The notes beneath the pieces were generated by a model. That model was not told the DNA's origin. It made no database searches and was given only the letters and a program-made list of their open reading frames with translations. Shown here piece after piece: positions 44,128 to 51,977 of a stretch of DNA of 64,000 bases. The stretch is from Enterovibrio paralichthyis (GTDB lineage: Bacteria > Pseudomonadota > Gammaproteobacteria > Enterobacterales > Vibrionaceae), in contig NZ_JAHUTS010000006.1 of assembly GCF_019209835.1 (NCBI RefSeq), forward strand, positions 186,001 through 250,000, given 5' to 3'. The position numbers and the translations under genes were made by a program. Position 1 is the first letter of the stretch. Every line of letters starts with the position of its first letter.

Positions 44128-45192
44128 TCACTTACTCTGATGAGACATACGCTTAATCAGCTGGGCATTCACCAGTTTTCGCAAATCCTCTGGCTTCTCA
44201 CCATTGATTTGCCGCAACAGCAAGGTCGCCAGTTGCTCACCTGAATAACGCATATCAACCGAAAATGTGGTCAACGCCGGTTGGGAAAACCCGCTTTCCG
44301 GCAGGCCGTCATATCCAATCACGGCCAGGTTTTTGCCCACACTTAACCCTTTCTCTTCTGCTGCGCGGTATACCCCAAGGGCTGCAATATCCAACGCGCA
44401 GACAATGGCAGTCGGCGGTGTCTCTTTATCCAATAACTGCGCCCCCAGCCGATGCCCCGCTGCTTTGGTGTAGCCACCGGAAAGCATCAGGCTTTCATCC
44501 AGTGGCAGACCAGCCCGCTCCATGCCCTGCCGGAAACCGGTTTCGCGCAGGTAGCTGTAGTTGTATTCCGTACCGCCATTAATAAAGCCAATGCGTGTGT
44601 GACCGGATTTGGCCAGCAGCAGCACTGCATCGCGCATGGCTGCTTCACCACGAACATCGAAGTAGCTCACGCCGTCCACATCCTGGGTGCGGCCAAAAAT
44701 CACAAACGGAACGCCTTCTTCTTTCAGCAACGCAACACGTGGGTCGTGCGCTTTGCTGCGCGGTAGGATAAAACCGTCAACCTTGTGCTCTTCAATCAAA
44801 CGCTTCAGTGTCAGCAGTTCATCTTTTTCGCCGTCGGCAGTGGCAACGGTGAGTGTCCAGTTCCTGCGGCTGACCGCGCGGCTGATGCCATCAATGAAAT
44901 TACTGAGAAACGGTCGGTGGGCGTTATCGCTGCCAAGGTTCAGCACTAAACCAATGGCGCAAACCTGCCCGGTTTTCACCGCCTGCGCGTAGCTGAGCGC
45001 GCGGTATCCCATTTCCTTCGCTTTGTCGCGAACCCGCTGCTTGGTGGCGGGAGAAATATCGGGATAATCATTGAGTGCACGGGAAACCGTGCCTTTGGTG
45101 AGCCCCAGCGCTTTGGAAAGTTCGTTGATTGTGGGGCGCTTTTCCCTGAGCGCGCGTCCTGCCATCGGCAAGCGCTGTTTGACAGCCATCAT
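44128..45192 (-). CDS. LacI-family transcriptional regulator of the GH63/ABC operon
   Basis: 354 residues. The N-terminal DNA-binding domain 'TINELSKALGLTKGTVSRALNDYPDIS' (in part, residues 22-48) has the LacI helix-turn-helix and the hinge 'MGYRALSYAQAV'. The rest is a periplasmic-binding-like sensor domain ('IGYDGLPESGFSQPALTTFSVD' in part). It heads the minus-strand operon, and a perfect CGAAACCGGTTTCG operator lies 38 bp before its start, so autoregulation and control of the whole operon are likely. The inducer is probably the glycoside or its cleavage product. Confidence 0.9.
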   Translation of the reverse strand: MMAVKQRLPMAGRALREKRPTINELSKALGLTKGTVSRALNDYPDISPATKQRVRDKAKEMGYRALSYAQAVKTGQVCAIGLVLNLGSDNAHRPFLSNFIDGISRAVSRRNWTLTVATADGEKDELLTLKRLIEEHKVDGFILPRSKAHDPRVALLKEEGVPFVIFGRTQDVDGVSYFDVRGEAAMRDAVLLLAKSGHTRIGFINGGTEYNYSYLRETGFRQGMERAGLPLDESLMLSGGYTKAAGHRLGAQLLDKETPPTAIVCALDIAALGVYRAAEEKGLSVGKNLAVIGYDGLPESGFSQPALTTFSVDMRYSGEQLATLLLRQINGEKPEDLRKLVNAQLIKRMSHQSK

Positions 45193-45229
45193 TAGCCCGT
45201 TTCATCCAATTTCTTTAAAAACTATTTAA

Positions 45230-45243
45230 CGAAACCGGTTTCG
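45230..45243. promoter_or_regulatory. LacI-family operator palindrome
   Basis: CGAAACCGGTTTCG is a perfect 14-bp palindrome with the central CCGG of LacI/GalR-family operators. It lies 37 bp upstream of the lacI-type start codon, in a position to block the operon promoter. Confidence 0.75.
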
Positions 45244-45319
45244 GCAAATGATAGATGAATCAATAGTGAGAAATCACGGGGACGACAGGAAGGTGCGAGA
45301 ATGTCAGGTGGACAAAATA

Positions 45320-45345
45320 AGAAAGGCCAGCGATGTGCCGGCCTT
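45320..45345 (-). terminator. Rho-independent terminator of the HTH-2TM gene
   Basis: AAGGCC (45323-45328) pairs with GGCCTT (45340-45345), extended by a G-C pair inside the loop. Read on the minus strand it is followed by TTCTTATTTT. Confidence 0.75.
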
Positions 45346-45362
45346 GTCAGAACATATTGGTT

Positions 45363-45836
45363 TTAAAGCTTTCTGCCCAACCTTTTTTCAACCTGTTTGC
45401 GTTCCCAATCCGGGCCAAACAAATTAATCGGTTTAAACACCCGCAATGCATGGGAAAGCAGACCGATCCCCCAGCCCATGGCTGGCCACCAGGCCCAGAT
45501 ATAACCGGGTTCTGAGACGTAATTGAAAATAAACAAACCGCTGATTACCAACACATACCAGATCGCATGGGAGTAGAAACCTTTAATCTTCTTCACATGC
45601 GCAATGGCGCGCTCTTCTTCGGTAGGGATTTTTACATATTCTGTCATATCGGGCTCCGGCGATTTTTGAAGGTCTGACACCTGGATTTCAAACACAGACG
45701 CCAGGGCTTTTAGCGATTCCAGACCCGCATTGTCTCCCCGTTCAATTCTCTGAATGGTGCGTACACTCAATCCGCTCATTTCAGAAAGTTGCTCCTGAGA
45801 CCAACCGCGCTGTAACCGTAATTTCCTGACAATCAT
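45363..45836 (-). CDS. XRE-type HTH regulator with C-terminal 2TM domain
   Basis: 157 residues. The N-terminal Cro/XRE helix-turn-helix (residues 1-58, 'WSQEQLSEMSGLSVRTIQRIE' in part) is followed by a linker and a 2TM domain with two membrane helices ('AIWYVLVISGLFIFNYVS' and 'WAWWPAMGWGIGLLSHALRVF'). It would be a membrane-tethered DNA-binding protein. The family is common, but targets are unknown, and no neighbour gene suggests one. GGAAAG upstream supports the ATG at 45836. Confidence 0.83.
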   Translation of the reverse strand: MIVRKLRLQRGWSQEQLSEMSGLSVRTIQRIERGDNAGLESLKALASVFEIQVSDLQKSPEPDMTEYVKIPTEEERAIAHVKKIKGFYSHAIWYVLVISGLFIFNYVSEPGYIWAWWPAMGWGIGLLSHALRVFKPINLFGPDWERKQVEKRLGRKL

Positions 45837-46012
45837 CCTGCTTTCCTTTCCGTTGTTTGCCCTTCAAAACTACCCAATTTTAAGCCTGCCAGTGAACGAC
45901 ACCTGCCCGACATGAACCTGACAATGATTTTAAAACAGCAAGTTACACTCAAATGTAGTAATAACAATTTAAGGTGACAGGTCTGCGACAGAGATCCGCC
46001 ACGCCTTTAAAT

Positions 46013-46324
46013 TCAGACAGTCCCATCGGTTTCAATCACCAGCACCCGCGCCTCGCCAAACGGTTCAGCGACGTGTTCTGTACCTTCCGACGCGTAAAAA
46101 ATATCGCCCGCTTGAAGCATCACAGATTTCTCTGCCCCCTGTTCCTTAAAGTGCATTTCTACCATGCCGTTTAGCACGACAAACACTTCTTCCCCTTCAT
46201 TGATGTGCCACTTGTAGGGCTTATCTGTCCAGTGAAGTTTGGTGGTAATTCCATTCATATTGGCGATATTCATCGCGCCCCAGGCTTCCTCAGCCGTGAA
46301 CTTGCCGCTTCTAATCACTCTCAT
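46013..46324 (-). CDS. Cupin-domain protein
   Basis: 103 residues, one cupin barrel. The metal-type motif 1 is partly present ('WHINEGEEVFVVLNGMVEMHF'; split here as WHINEGEEV and NGMVEMHF), and motif 2 is 'LQAGDIFYASEGTEHVAEP' in part. Possible ligands are H, E and H residues. Small cupins like this serve varied roles, so no reaction is assigned. GGAGGAAG at the right distance supports the ATG at 46324 rather than 46339, where that ribosome site would be coding. Confidence 0.82.
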   Translation of the reverse strand: MRVIRSGKFTAEEAWGAMNIANMNGITTKLHWTDKPYKWHINEGEEVFVVLNGMVEMHFKEQGAEKSVMLQAGDIFYASEGTEHVAEPFGEARVLVIETDGTV

Positions 46325-46426
46325 GATGACTTCCTCCATGGCTGTCTCTTAGAGCTAGAATAGCGCTGAATACCGTCATTAACTGTGGCAATGGCTGGAA
46401 ATTTTTGCGGATAGGAAACGTTAGAG

Positions 46427-46457
46427 AGAAAAAGAGCAAGCCAGGATGCTTGCTCTT
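46427..46457 (-). terminator. Rho-independent terminator of the NusG-like gene
   Basis: A 9-bp stem (AAGAGCAAG with CTTGCTCTT) with an eight-base loop, followed on the minus strand by a T-rich run. Confidence 0.8.
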
Positions 46458-46479
46458 GATAGTCAGTTCGCAGTGCGAT

Positions 46480-46995
46480 TCAGACGGTTGTAGGTAACAC
46501 CGTCCGGACAACCGTGTTCATCGGCACTTCCACCATCACGGATTGTCCCAGTTGGCCAATTTCCATCGCAATTGGACGTTGCCCTTCACCATCATCCAGA
46601 AAGCCGACCATGCCTTGTAAGTTACCACTTACTACGGCCACAGGAACGCCATGGACGCGGTTGTTTGGACAAGAGGTGGCATCTTCATAGTAATGAAGGA
46701 TGGTTTTGATCTTCACGATATGGGATTCAGGGATCGCGGCCAAATATTTACCGTGACGCACCATGTGTGAATAGCCCGGCGCTTCCTTCACCGTCTGGAG
46801 CCCCTGAGTTGTGGTCCGAACAAAAACGTGGCATTTGAACAAAGGTTCGTAGGCAATTTTGCGTTTTTTACCATCAGTCTGCCAAAACCTGCGCATCGGC
46901 AAATAGGCAACCACGCCATGCTCTTGCATCGCGCTCAGGAAAAGCATTTCCTCATCCAGGTGGGTATAAACTGCAAACCAACGGTATTGTTGCAA
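46480..46995 (-). CDS. NusG/UpxY-family transcription antiterminator-like protein
   Basis: 171 residues. The N-terminal NGN domain begins 'YRWFAVYTHLDEEMLFLSAM' and carries 'AYEPLFKCHVFVRTT'; a C-terminal KOW-like part includes 'VAVVSGNLQGMVGFLDD'. Specialised NusG paralogs such as RfaH and UpxY bind RNA polymerase and help transcribe long polysaccharide operons. Here no such operon follows; the gene has its own terminator. Start is a TTG with GGAGAGA upstream. A housekeeping NusG is unlikely because of the sequence and context. Confidence 0.78.
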   Translation of the reverse strand: MQQYRWFAVYTHLDEEMLFLSAMQEHGVVAYLPMRRFWQTDGKKRKIAYEPLFKCHVFVRTTTQGLQTVKEAPGYSHMVRHGKYLAAIPESHIVKIKTILHYYEDATSCPNNRVHGVPVAVVSGNLQGMVGFLDDGEGQRPIAMEIGQLGQSVMVEVPMNTVVRTVLPTTV

Positions 46996-47200
46996 GTCGG
47001 TCTCTCCGCTAAATCGCCAGGCAGGGCTTTAGGCTGAAATTCGTCGCCAAAAATGCGTACTGCAATACTTATCAAGGTTACTGAGATAGTAGCTCTATAA
47101 CAGGTGTCAGAAAAGTAAAACAGCACAATAGCGGCTTACCCGCTAAGGTTTCCATCCCTATTTTGGCCGCTATCACAACGAGATAGCGGCAATTTGCGCC

Positions 47201-47446
47201 CTATTCTCCGACACATCCACCGTGTTTCAACACCCGCGTTTTTGACGGTGGATATTTTTCCAGCAACTTTACCGGACGTATCGGACGTGGGGAAAAGTTG
47301 CCGCCACAGTTTGGACAAACACCCTTGAGCACCGTTTCCACACAATCACGGCAAAAGGTGCATTCGAAGGTACAAATCATGGCATCGTCTGCACTGGGCG
47401 GCAGATCTTTGTCGCAGCATTCACAGTTGGGTCTTAAATCAAGCAT
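47201..47446 (-). CDS. DUF1272 small cysteine-rich protein
   Basis: 81 residues with nine cysteines, mostly in zinc-ribbon-like pairs: 'CECCDKDLP' and 'CTFECTFCRDCVE', then 'CPNCGG'. These match DUF1272, probably zinc-binding; function unknown. GGAGGTGG upstream supports the ATG at 47446, and the longer frame to 47530 is not needed. Isolated gene; the 205 bp before the NusG-like gene start hold nothing I can name. Confidence 0.85.
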   Translation of the reverse strand: MLDLRPNCECCDKDLPPSADDAMICTFECTFCRDCVETVLKGVCPNCGGNFSPRPIRPVKLLEKYPPSKTRVLKHGGCVGE

Positions 47447-47563
47447 CACCACCTCCAGTGAGGCGCGGGCAGGAATGTCGCACCTATAGCTTGTTTGTAG
47501 ATGGCATGGGATGGACTTGCCAGCTTGCAACGGGCTTTTGCCGTGTCATTCCCGAAAATGGGT

Positions 47564-47992
47564 TTAAACGGGGTGGTTTAATCTTTTAGTCAGGAAGTGA
47601 AATTCATCGCCATCGCCGGGCACATCATCAATGGTCATTTGGCATTGGTAACCTAGCTTCTCGTAAAAAGGGCGAGCTTGGAAACTGAAAGTGTCGACCA
47701 TCACGGTTTTGCATCCGAATGACACCGCTTCGGCCTCTACTTTCACCATCAAGTCGCTTCCTATGCCCTTTCCGGTATAGGCAGGATCAATCCAAAGATA
47801 CAGAACATGCATCCAGTTTCCCCACAGCCGGGAAATGACACCGCCAATACGCTCACCTTTTTCATCCAAGGCATAGACTGCTACCTCGGTTTCTTTGAGA
47901 TGGCTGACAAATGGCTCATTGAAGTGCCGCAATCCTTCGCGGACATCCAGAACATCCTGGGCATTGGGTTGGTATACCACCTGATATTGCAT
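47564..47992 (-). CDS. GNAT-family N-acetyltransferase
   Basis: 142 residues with the acetyl-CoA-binding loop 'IDPAYTGKGIGSDLMVKVEAEA' in part (motif A, R/Q-x-x-G-x-G/A variant, about residues 78-99) and the C-terminal 'QARPFYEKLGYQC' helix-strand. Substrate unknown; such small GNATs act on amino acids, peptides, polyamines or antibiotics. GGGAGGAAAG lies directly before the ATG. Together with the 118-residue membrane protein upstream (24 bp apart) it may form a small operon. Confidence 0.82.
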   Translation of the reverse strand: MQYQVVYQPNAQDVLDVREGLRHFNEPFVSHLKETEVAVYALDEKGERIGGVISRLWGNWMHVLYLWIDPAYTGKGIGSDLMVKVEAEAVSFGCKTVMVDTFSFQARPFYEKLGYQCQMTIDDVPGDGDEFHFLTKRLNHPV

Positions 47993-48016
47993 CTTTCCTC
48001 CCTGAATGCGGAATGG

Positions 48017-48373
48017 TTATTTCGCCGGAGACGCTTCCTCGGCCACCGCCTTTTTGAGTTTCCCGATACGCAGCTCTTTGTAGCCGAAGATTGCGAACAT
48101 GGCGACGGTGACACCGATACAGGTGTAGAGCTGGAGCGGTGAATAGACGGTGAAGTTGGAGATCAGGAAATAGAGCATCAGCGCCAACAAAATGGTTTGC
48201 GACACCCAGCGAGGTTTGTCGTTAAAGCTGAATGCCTTGGCATTGTTATCATATTTCACATGCACACGCCCAACCAGAAAACCCAGATTCACCAGCAGGC
48301 CATCGTCGTTGGTTGCCGCTTTGTAGTCGATGTGGTTAAGCGCCAGGTACTTTTCCAGCCCTTTCTGATCCAT
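48017..48373 (-). CDS. Small two-helix membrane protein of unknown function
   Basis: 118 residues. I do not recognise a family. A soluble N-terminal part of about 58 residues, with a compact beta-looking pattern ('GLLVNLGFLVGRVHVKYDNNA'; in part), is followed by two membrane helices (about 60-75 and 82-98) and a lysine/alanine-rich tail. GGGGAG precedes the ATG. The GNAT gene follows on the same strand. Confidence 0.6.
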   Translation of the reverse strand: MDQKGLEKYLALNHIDYKAATNDDGLLVNLGFLVGRVHVKYDNNAKAFSFNDKPRWVSQTILLALMLYFLISNFTVYSPLQLYTCIGVTVAMFAIFGYKELRIGKLKKAVAEEASPAK

Positions 48374-48535
48374 GCAGTTTACTCCCCGTTACAACAGATA
48401 AATGCCGCATCCGCGCGTGGCTGGGCGCAGCATTTTAGAAAAAAGTGATGATATCAGAAGTCGGGAACGCGACGAAAACACTGGGAAACAATATTTTGCT
48501 ACAAGATATATGTCCCTCTTCCGGGAGAGGGACAT

Positions 48536-48566
48536 AAAAAAACAGCCGCTGGATTGCGGCTGTTTT
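48536..48566 (-). terminator. Rho-independent terminator of the DUF2541 gene
   Basis: AAAACAGCCGC (48539-48549) pairs with GCGGCTGTTTT (48556-48566) around a six-base loop, with further T residues on the minus strand. Confidence 0.85.
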
Positions 48567-48588
48567 CAGGAATGTCAGAGAGGGTTTA

Positions 48589-48969
48589 CTAGCGTCCCAG
48601 TACACGCACACCGGCTGAAGAGTTTTTCGATTCAGCAAACACCTCAATGTGTTTTACGCAACGCTTGTAAGGAAGTTTGCGCCAGTCTGTGGTGTCGTCT
48701 TCCTTCACCTTGCGGTAGAAGCGGAAGGTTTTGGTATCGCCGTTTTTGAATGTCACCTTGATTTTGTTCAGGAACATATCACGGTCTGCTTTCACCTTAA
48801 TCGCATTGACGCGGCGGCAAACCAGTAGCGGGATTTCTGCACCGTAATCGTTGTTTTCAAACACGATAGTCCGGCCAAGCGTGATGGTGCCATCGGCCTG
48901 CGCTGCCGTGCTCACACCCATCAAACCAAACGAAACACAAAGGGCTGCCAAAAGGGTTTTCGCTTTCAT
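48589..48969 (-). CDS. DUF2541 secreted protein (YaaI-like)
   Basis: 126 residues with a signal peptide to about residue 25 ('AAQADG'). The mature part has 'PLLVCRRVNAIKVKADRDM' and 'TTDWRKLPYKRCVKHIEV', matching the E. coli YaaI (DUF2541) pattern with two conserved cysteines that probably form a disulfide in the periplasm. Function unknown. It has its own terminator and is divergent from the cold-shock gene, separated by the pentanucleotide repeat. Confidence 0.8.
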   Translation of the reverse strand: MKAKTLLAALCVSFGLMGVSTAAQADGTITLGRTIVFENNDYGAEIPLLVCRRVNAIKVKADRDMFLNKIKVTFKNGDTKTFRFYRKVKEDDTTDWRKLPYKRCVKHIEVFAESKNSSAGVRVLGR

Positions 48970-49106
48970 TTCTCATATCTCGATAGATTGGCAATCTTGC
49001 CAGACGCTGCGGAGTCTAGCGCCCAGTGAAAAAAGAAAAGACAAATTTCTGTCAAAGTTTCAACAATCCAGTTTTGAGACAGTATGTTAAGTCACAGGGC
49101 GATTGG

Positions 49107-49224
49107 GAGAAGAGAGAAGAGAGAAGAGAAGAGAACAGAACAGAACAGAACAGAACAGAACAGAACAGAACAGAACAGAACAGAACAGAACAGAACAGAA
49201 CAGAACAGAACAGAACAGAACAGA
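49107..49224. repeat. (CAGAA)n pentanucleotide tandem repeat with purine-rich left flank
   Basis: Seventeen perfect CAGAA units plus a partial one run from 49136 to 49224, after a GAGAAGAGA-type purine tract. All three plus-strand frames stay open through it, so ORFs drawn here (reading Asn-Arg-Thr-Glu-Gln) are products of the repeat. The repeat lies in the gap 48970-49500, between the divergent DUF2541 and cold-shock genes. Slippage could change the spacing of upstream elements but does not shift a visible real gene's frame. Confidence 0.9.
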
Positions 49225-49500
49225 TGGTAGAGGAGTGAGGAGGGAGGTTGCCAATTTGCTATGTAAAAATTTATTTTCATTTATTTAAAAATAAACCTCG
49301 CTATTCCTCAACTAACCTGTATAGTGACGTTGGCTCTTCGGAAAGAGTTGTTAATGCAAAATTTAGTATAAGTAAATTCCCAGCTAGTTCTCGATACCCT
49401 TCGTTTAATATTCTGTGTCAAACCTTATCTTCATATACCATTCAATAGCTTCCAACATCAGCCGCATTCATCAATTTAAAATTTAAAAACAGAGGTTCTT
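49225..49500 (+). other. AT-rich upstream region of the cold-shock gene
   Basis: This region presumably contains the promoter and the long 5' leader that is normal for cspA-type genes. A short stem CTCTT-CGGA-AAGAG is visible at 49334-49347. AGAGG at 49490-49494 is the ribosome site. I cannot place a promoter with confidence. Confidence 0.5.
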
Positions 49501-49713
49501 ATGTCTGGTAAAGTTACTGGTCTAGTAAAATGGTTTGACGAAACTAAAGGTTTTGGTTTTCTGACTCAAGACAACGGCGGCAAAGACGTGTTCGTACACT
49601 TCAACGCTATTGCTTCAGAAGGCTTCAAAACTCTGGCTGAAGGCCAGAAAGTAAGCTTCAACGTTGAAGAAGGCAAAAAAGGCCTGCAAGCAGCGAACGT
49701 TATTGCACTGTAA
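49501..49713 (+). CDS. cspA: Cold-shock protein, CspA family
   Basis: 70 residues forming one cold-shock domain: RNP1 'KGFGFL' and RNP2 'VFVHF' are intact, and length and sequence 'GLVKWFDETKGFGFL' fit Vibrio CspA/CspV. It binds single-stranded nucleic acid and melts mRNA structure. A long AT-rich leader and an 11-bp hairpin after the gene are in keeping with a highly expressed, post-transcriptionally regulated cold-shock gene. Which of the several paralogs this is cannot be told. Confidence 0.95.
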   Translation: MSGKVTGLVKWFDETKGFGFLTQDNGGKDVFVHFNAIASEGFKTLAEGQKVSFNVEEGKKGLQAANVIAL

Positions 49714-49726
49714 TTAAGTGCAAGCG

Positions 49727-49753
49727 GTGCGCAATATCAAGAATATTGCGCAC
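49727..49753 (+). terminator. Hairpin terminator of cspA
   Basis: A perfect 11-bp stem (GTGCGCAATAT with ATATTGCGCAC) and five-base loop follow the stop codon by 13 bases; the T run is weak. Confidence 0.7.
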
Positions 49754-49861
49754 TTGCTATCATCCCTATCTAATTCCCCCAACAAAGCAAACTCCCTTCT
49801 TTTATTTTTCGACCATAGAAAATCACCAGAAAAATAAGTTTCAGCACGTTTAAAATCCATA

Positions 49862-49895
49862 AAAAATAAAATCGCCACCCCATGGATGACGATTT
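49862..49895 (-). terminator. Rho-independent terminator of the aga operon
   Basis: Read on the minus strand, AAATCG(TC)ATCC pairs with GGTGGCGATTT, with some G-U pairs, and is followed by TTATTTTTT. It lies 38 bp after the kbaY stop codon. Confidence 0.75.
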
Positions 49896-49932
49896 CGCTT
49901 CAAATAATTTCCAAATTTAGTTTAATGGCACA

Positions 49933-50787
49933 TCAGGCTTTGCCTTCACTGCGGCACATACGGATTTTCGCTTCCACCACTTCACGCATCGCTGCTTTAC
50001 CCGGCACGATATATTTTCGTGGGTCGTTGGCATCCGGGTGCTCGCCAAAGTAGCTTTTCACTGCATCGGCAAAAGCGATTTTCAGCTCTGTCGCCACGTT
50101 GACCTTACACACGCCCATGTCGATACAGCGGTTGACCATAGCGTCGGGAATGCCTGATGCGCCGTGCAAAACCAGTGGAATATCCACCTGCTCACGAATT
50201 GCTGCCAGACGGTCAAAATCAAGCCTTGGCTCACCCTTGTAAAGCCCATGCGCCGAGCCAATCGCCACCGCCAGAGAATCAATACCGGTGCGTCGCACAA
50301 ACTCAGCTGCAGCGGCCGGGTCGGTAAACGCCGCATCCGCGCTGTCGACAATCAAGTCATCTTCCTGACCACCAAGGCGGCCAAGCTCCGCTTCCACACT
50401 GACATCATAACGCTGGCAAAACTGCACCACGCGCGATACCACATCAATGTTTTCATCAAATGGATAGTGGGAGCCGTCAATCATCACTGAGCGGATCCCC
50501 GCATTAACCTTGGCTTCGATATCCGCAAATTCTTCATGGTGATCGAGGTGCAATACCAGCGGCATCTGGTGCTTGTGTGCCGCTTCCTTACAAATCGCGA
50601 CAATGTAATCGACACCGGCATAACCATAGGTGCCCGGCGTACCCGCAAGGATCACCGGCGAGCGAAGCTCCGCCGCTGTTTCCACCACCACCTGCACGGT
50701 TTCCAGGTTATGAATGTTGAATGCAGGCACGGCATAGCCACCTTTTTGCGCACGTTTTAGCATTTCACGGGACGAAATCAGATACAT
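49933..50787 (-). CDS. kbaY: Tagatose-1,6-bisphosphate aldolase, catalytic subunit
   Basis: Class II zinc aldolase of 284 residues that splits tagatose 1,6-bisphosphate into dihydroxyacetone phosphate and glyceraldehyde 3-phosphate, the last step of amino-galactose breakdown. Zinc ligands are in 'VLHLDHHEEF' (near residues 78-87) and 'GSAHGLYKG', and 'LVLHGASGIPDAM' holds the third His. GGAGG precedes the ATG. It overlaps the deacetylase gene by 10 bp and closes the operon. The non-catalytic partner KbaZ is encoded at the other end. Confidence 0.93.
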   Translation of the reverse strand: MYLISSREMLKRAQKGGYAVPAFNIHNLETVQVVVETAAELRSPVILAGTPGTYGYAGVDYIVAICKEAAHKHQMPLVLHLDHHEEFADIEAKVNAGIRSVMIDGSHYPFDENIDVVSRVVQFCQRYDVSVEAELGRLGGQEDDLIVDSADAAFTDPAAAAEFVRRTGIDSLAVAIGSAHGLYKGEPRLDFDRLAAIREQVDIPLVLHGASGIPDAMVNRCIDMGVCKVNVATELKIAFADAVKSYFGEHPDANDPRKYIVPGKAAMREVVEAKIRMCRSEGKA

Positions 50788-51977
50788 ACAGCCTCCAAAA
50801 CTGAATCATGTTGTGCGCTGGTCTGGCGGTAAACGCAGTTGCCTGCCACCCAGGTCGCGACCACCTCGCCCGCGTCTGACCACTCCACCATGGAGGCCAG
50901 TTTGCCGGGAGCCAGGCTGCCTAAATCGTTTTCAACGCCCAGCAGGGTTGCAGGGCTCATAGATGCCAGTGACCACGCCTTTTCAAACGGCAGGGAGAAC
51001 CACTGGGAAAGGTTGGATACCGCGGTATTCAAGGTGAGCGTACTGCCCGCCAGACCGCCGTTTTCAGTGCGCACCACGCCCGCTTTCATGGTGACGTTCA
51101 ACTCGCCAAGGGCGTATTCACCGTCCGGCATGCCTGTGGCACGCATAGCATCGGACACCAGCACCATGCGGTTTGCGGCGCATCGCCACACCACTTCTGC
51201 CGCGGCCGGATGTACGTGGTGACCATCGGCAATCAGCTCGATATGGGCGCTGTCGCAGCAAAGTGCAGCCCCGACCACACCGGGTTCACGGTGATGCAGG
51301 CCAGTCATGCCGTTGTAGCAGTGGACAATGCCATCTGCCCCGGCGCGAAGTGCGGCAACGGTCTGTTCATAACTGGCTGACGTGTGTGCCAGCATGACGT
51401 TGACCTGGTGCGCCTTGAGGTAAGCAATGGCCTTCAGTGCGTCATTTTTTTCCGGTGCCAGCGCCACACATTTCAGGGTGCCATCAGCCACAGAAAGCCA
51501 GTGTTCAAGTTCAATTTCATCCAACTCGCGCAGGAAAGATTCGGGGTGCGCGCCGCGGTGCAAGGCGGTGAAATAAGGGCCTTCAAGGTAAGAGCCAAGG
51601 ATTGCCGCGCCGGATACGCCATCTTTCATGGCGTGTTTGACCGCCCTGAGTGCCGCACGGATTTTATCGACCGGCGCAGTCACCGTGGTGGCCAGAAATG
51701 CCACCACACCCTGGCTGGCGAGAAATGCTGAAATAGCGTCCAGCGCTTCATGGCTGGCATCCATCACATCAAACCCCATCGCGCCGTGGATATGGCTGTC
51801 AATCAACCCAGGCATCAGGGAAACCGGCTGCATCTCCAGCGGCTCGCCACCGGTTGCCAGATAGTCGCTGTAAGGCTGAACCCGGGTAATACGGCCGTTC
51901 TCGACACCAATCACGGCATCGTCCAGCCACTGGTTGGCAGGCGTCAGGATGCGACGGTAACGGCGGTTAAATACCAT
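50778..51977 (-). CDS. agaA: N-acetylgalactosamine-6-phosphate deacetylase (NagA family)
   Basis: 399 residues of the amidohydrolase superfamily. 'GLIDSHIHGAMGFDVMDAS' holds the HxH motif, and 'CVALAPEKND', 'AHTSASYEQT' and 'HCYNGMTGLHHREPG' carry further metal and substrate residues. 'VSDAMRATG' provides the catalytic Asp. By context it is the GalNAc-6-P enzyme AgaA rather than the glucosamine enzyme NagA. The ATG at 51977 is preceded by AGGTGG; the frame stays open to 52067 inside agaF. It overlaps agaF by 11 bp. Confidence 0.92.
   Translation of the reverse strand: MVFNRRYRRILTPANQWLDDAVIGVENGRITRVQPYSDYLATGGEPLEMQPVSLMPGLIDSHIHGAMGFDVMDASHEALDAISAFLASQGVVAFLATTVTAPVDKIRAALRAVKHAMKDGVSGAAILGSYLEGPYFTALHRGAHPESFLRELDEIELEHWLSVADGTLKCVALAPEKNDALKAIAYLKAHQVNVMLAHTSASYEQTVAALRAGADGIVHCYNGMTGLHHREPGVVGAALCCDSAHIELIADGHHVHPAAAEVVWRCAANRMVLVSDAMRATGMPDGEYALGELNVTMKAGVVRTENGGLAGSTLTLNTAVSNLSQWFSLPFEKAWSLASMSPATLLGVENDLGSLAPGKLASMVEWSDAGEVVATWVAGNCVYRQTSAQHDSVLEAVCI

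Noticed and set aside
49135..49224. CRISPR-like array
   Set aside because: The repeat unit is five bases, continuous and without spacers.
49026..49288. Small ORFs made of Asn-Arg-Thr-Glu-Gln (or Ser-Val-Leu-Phe-Cys) repeats
   Set aside because: They are produced by the CAGAA repeat, which leaves several frames open on both strands. No ribosome site or conserved part outside the repeat is seen.
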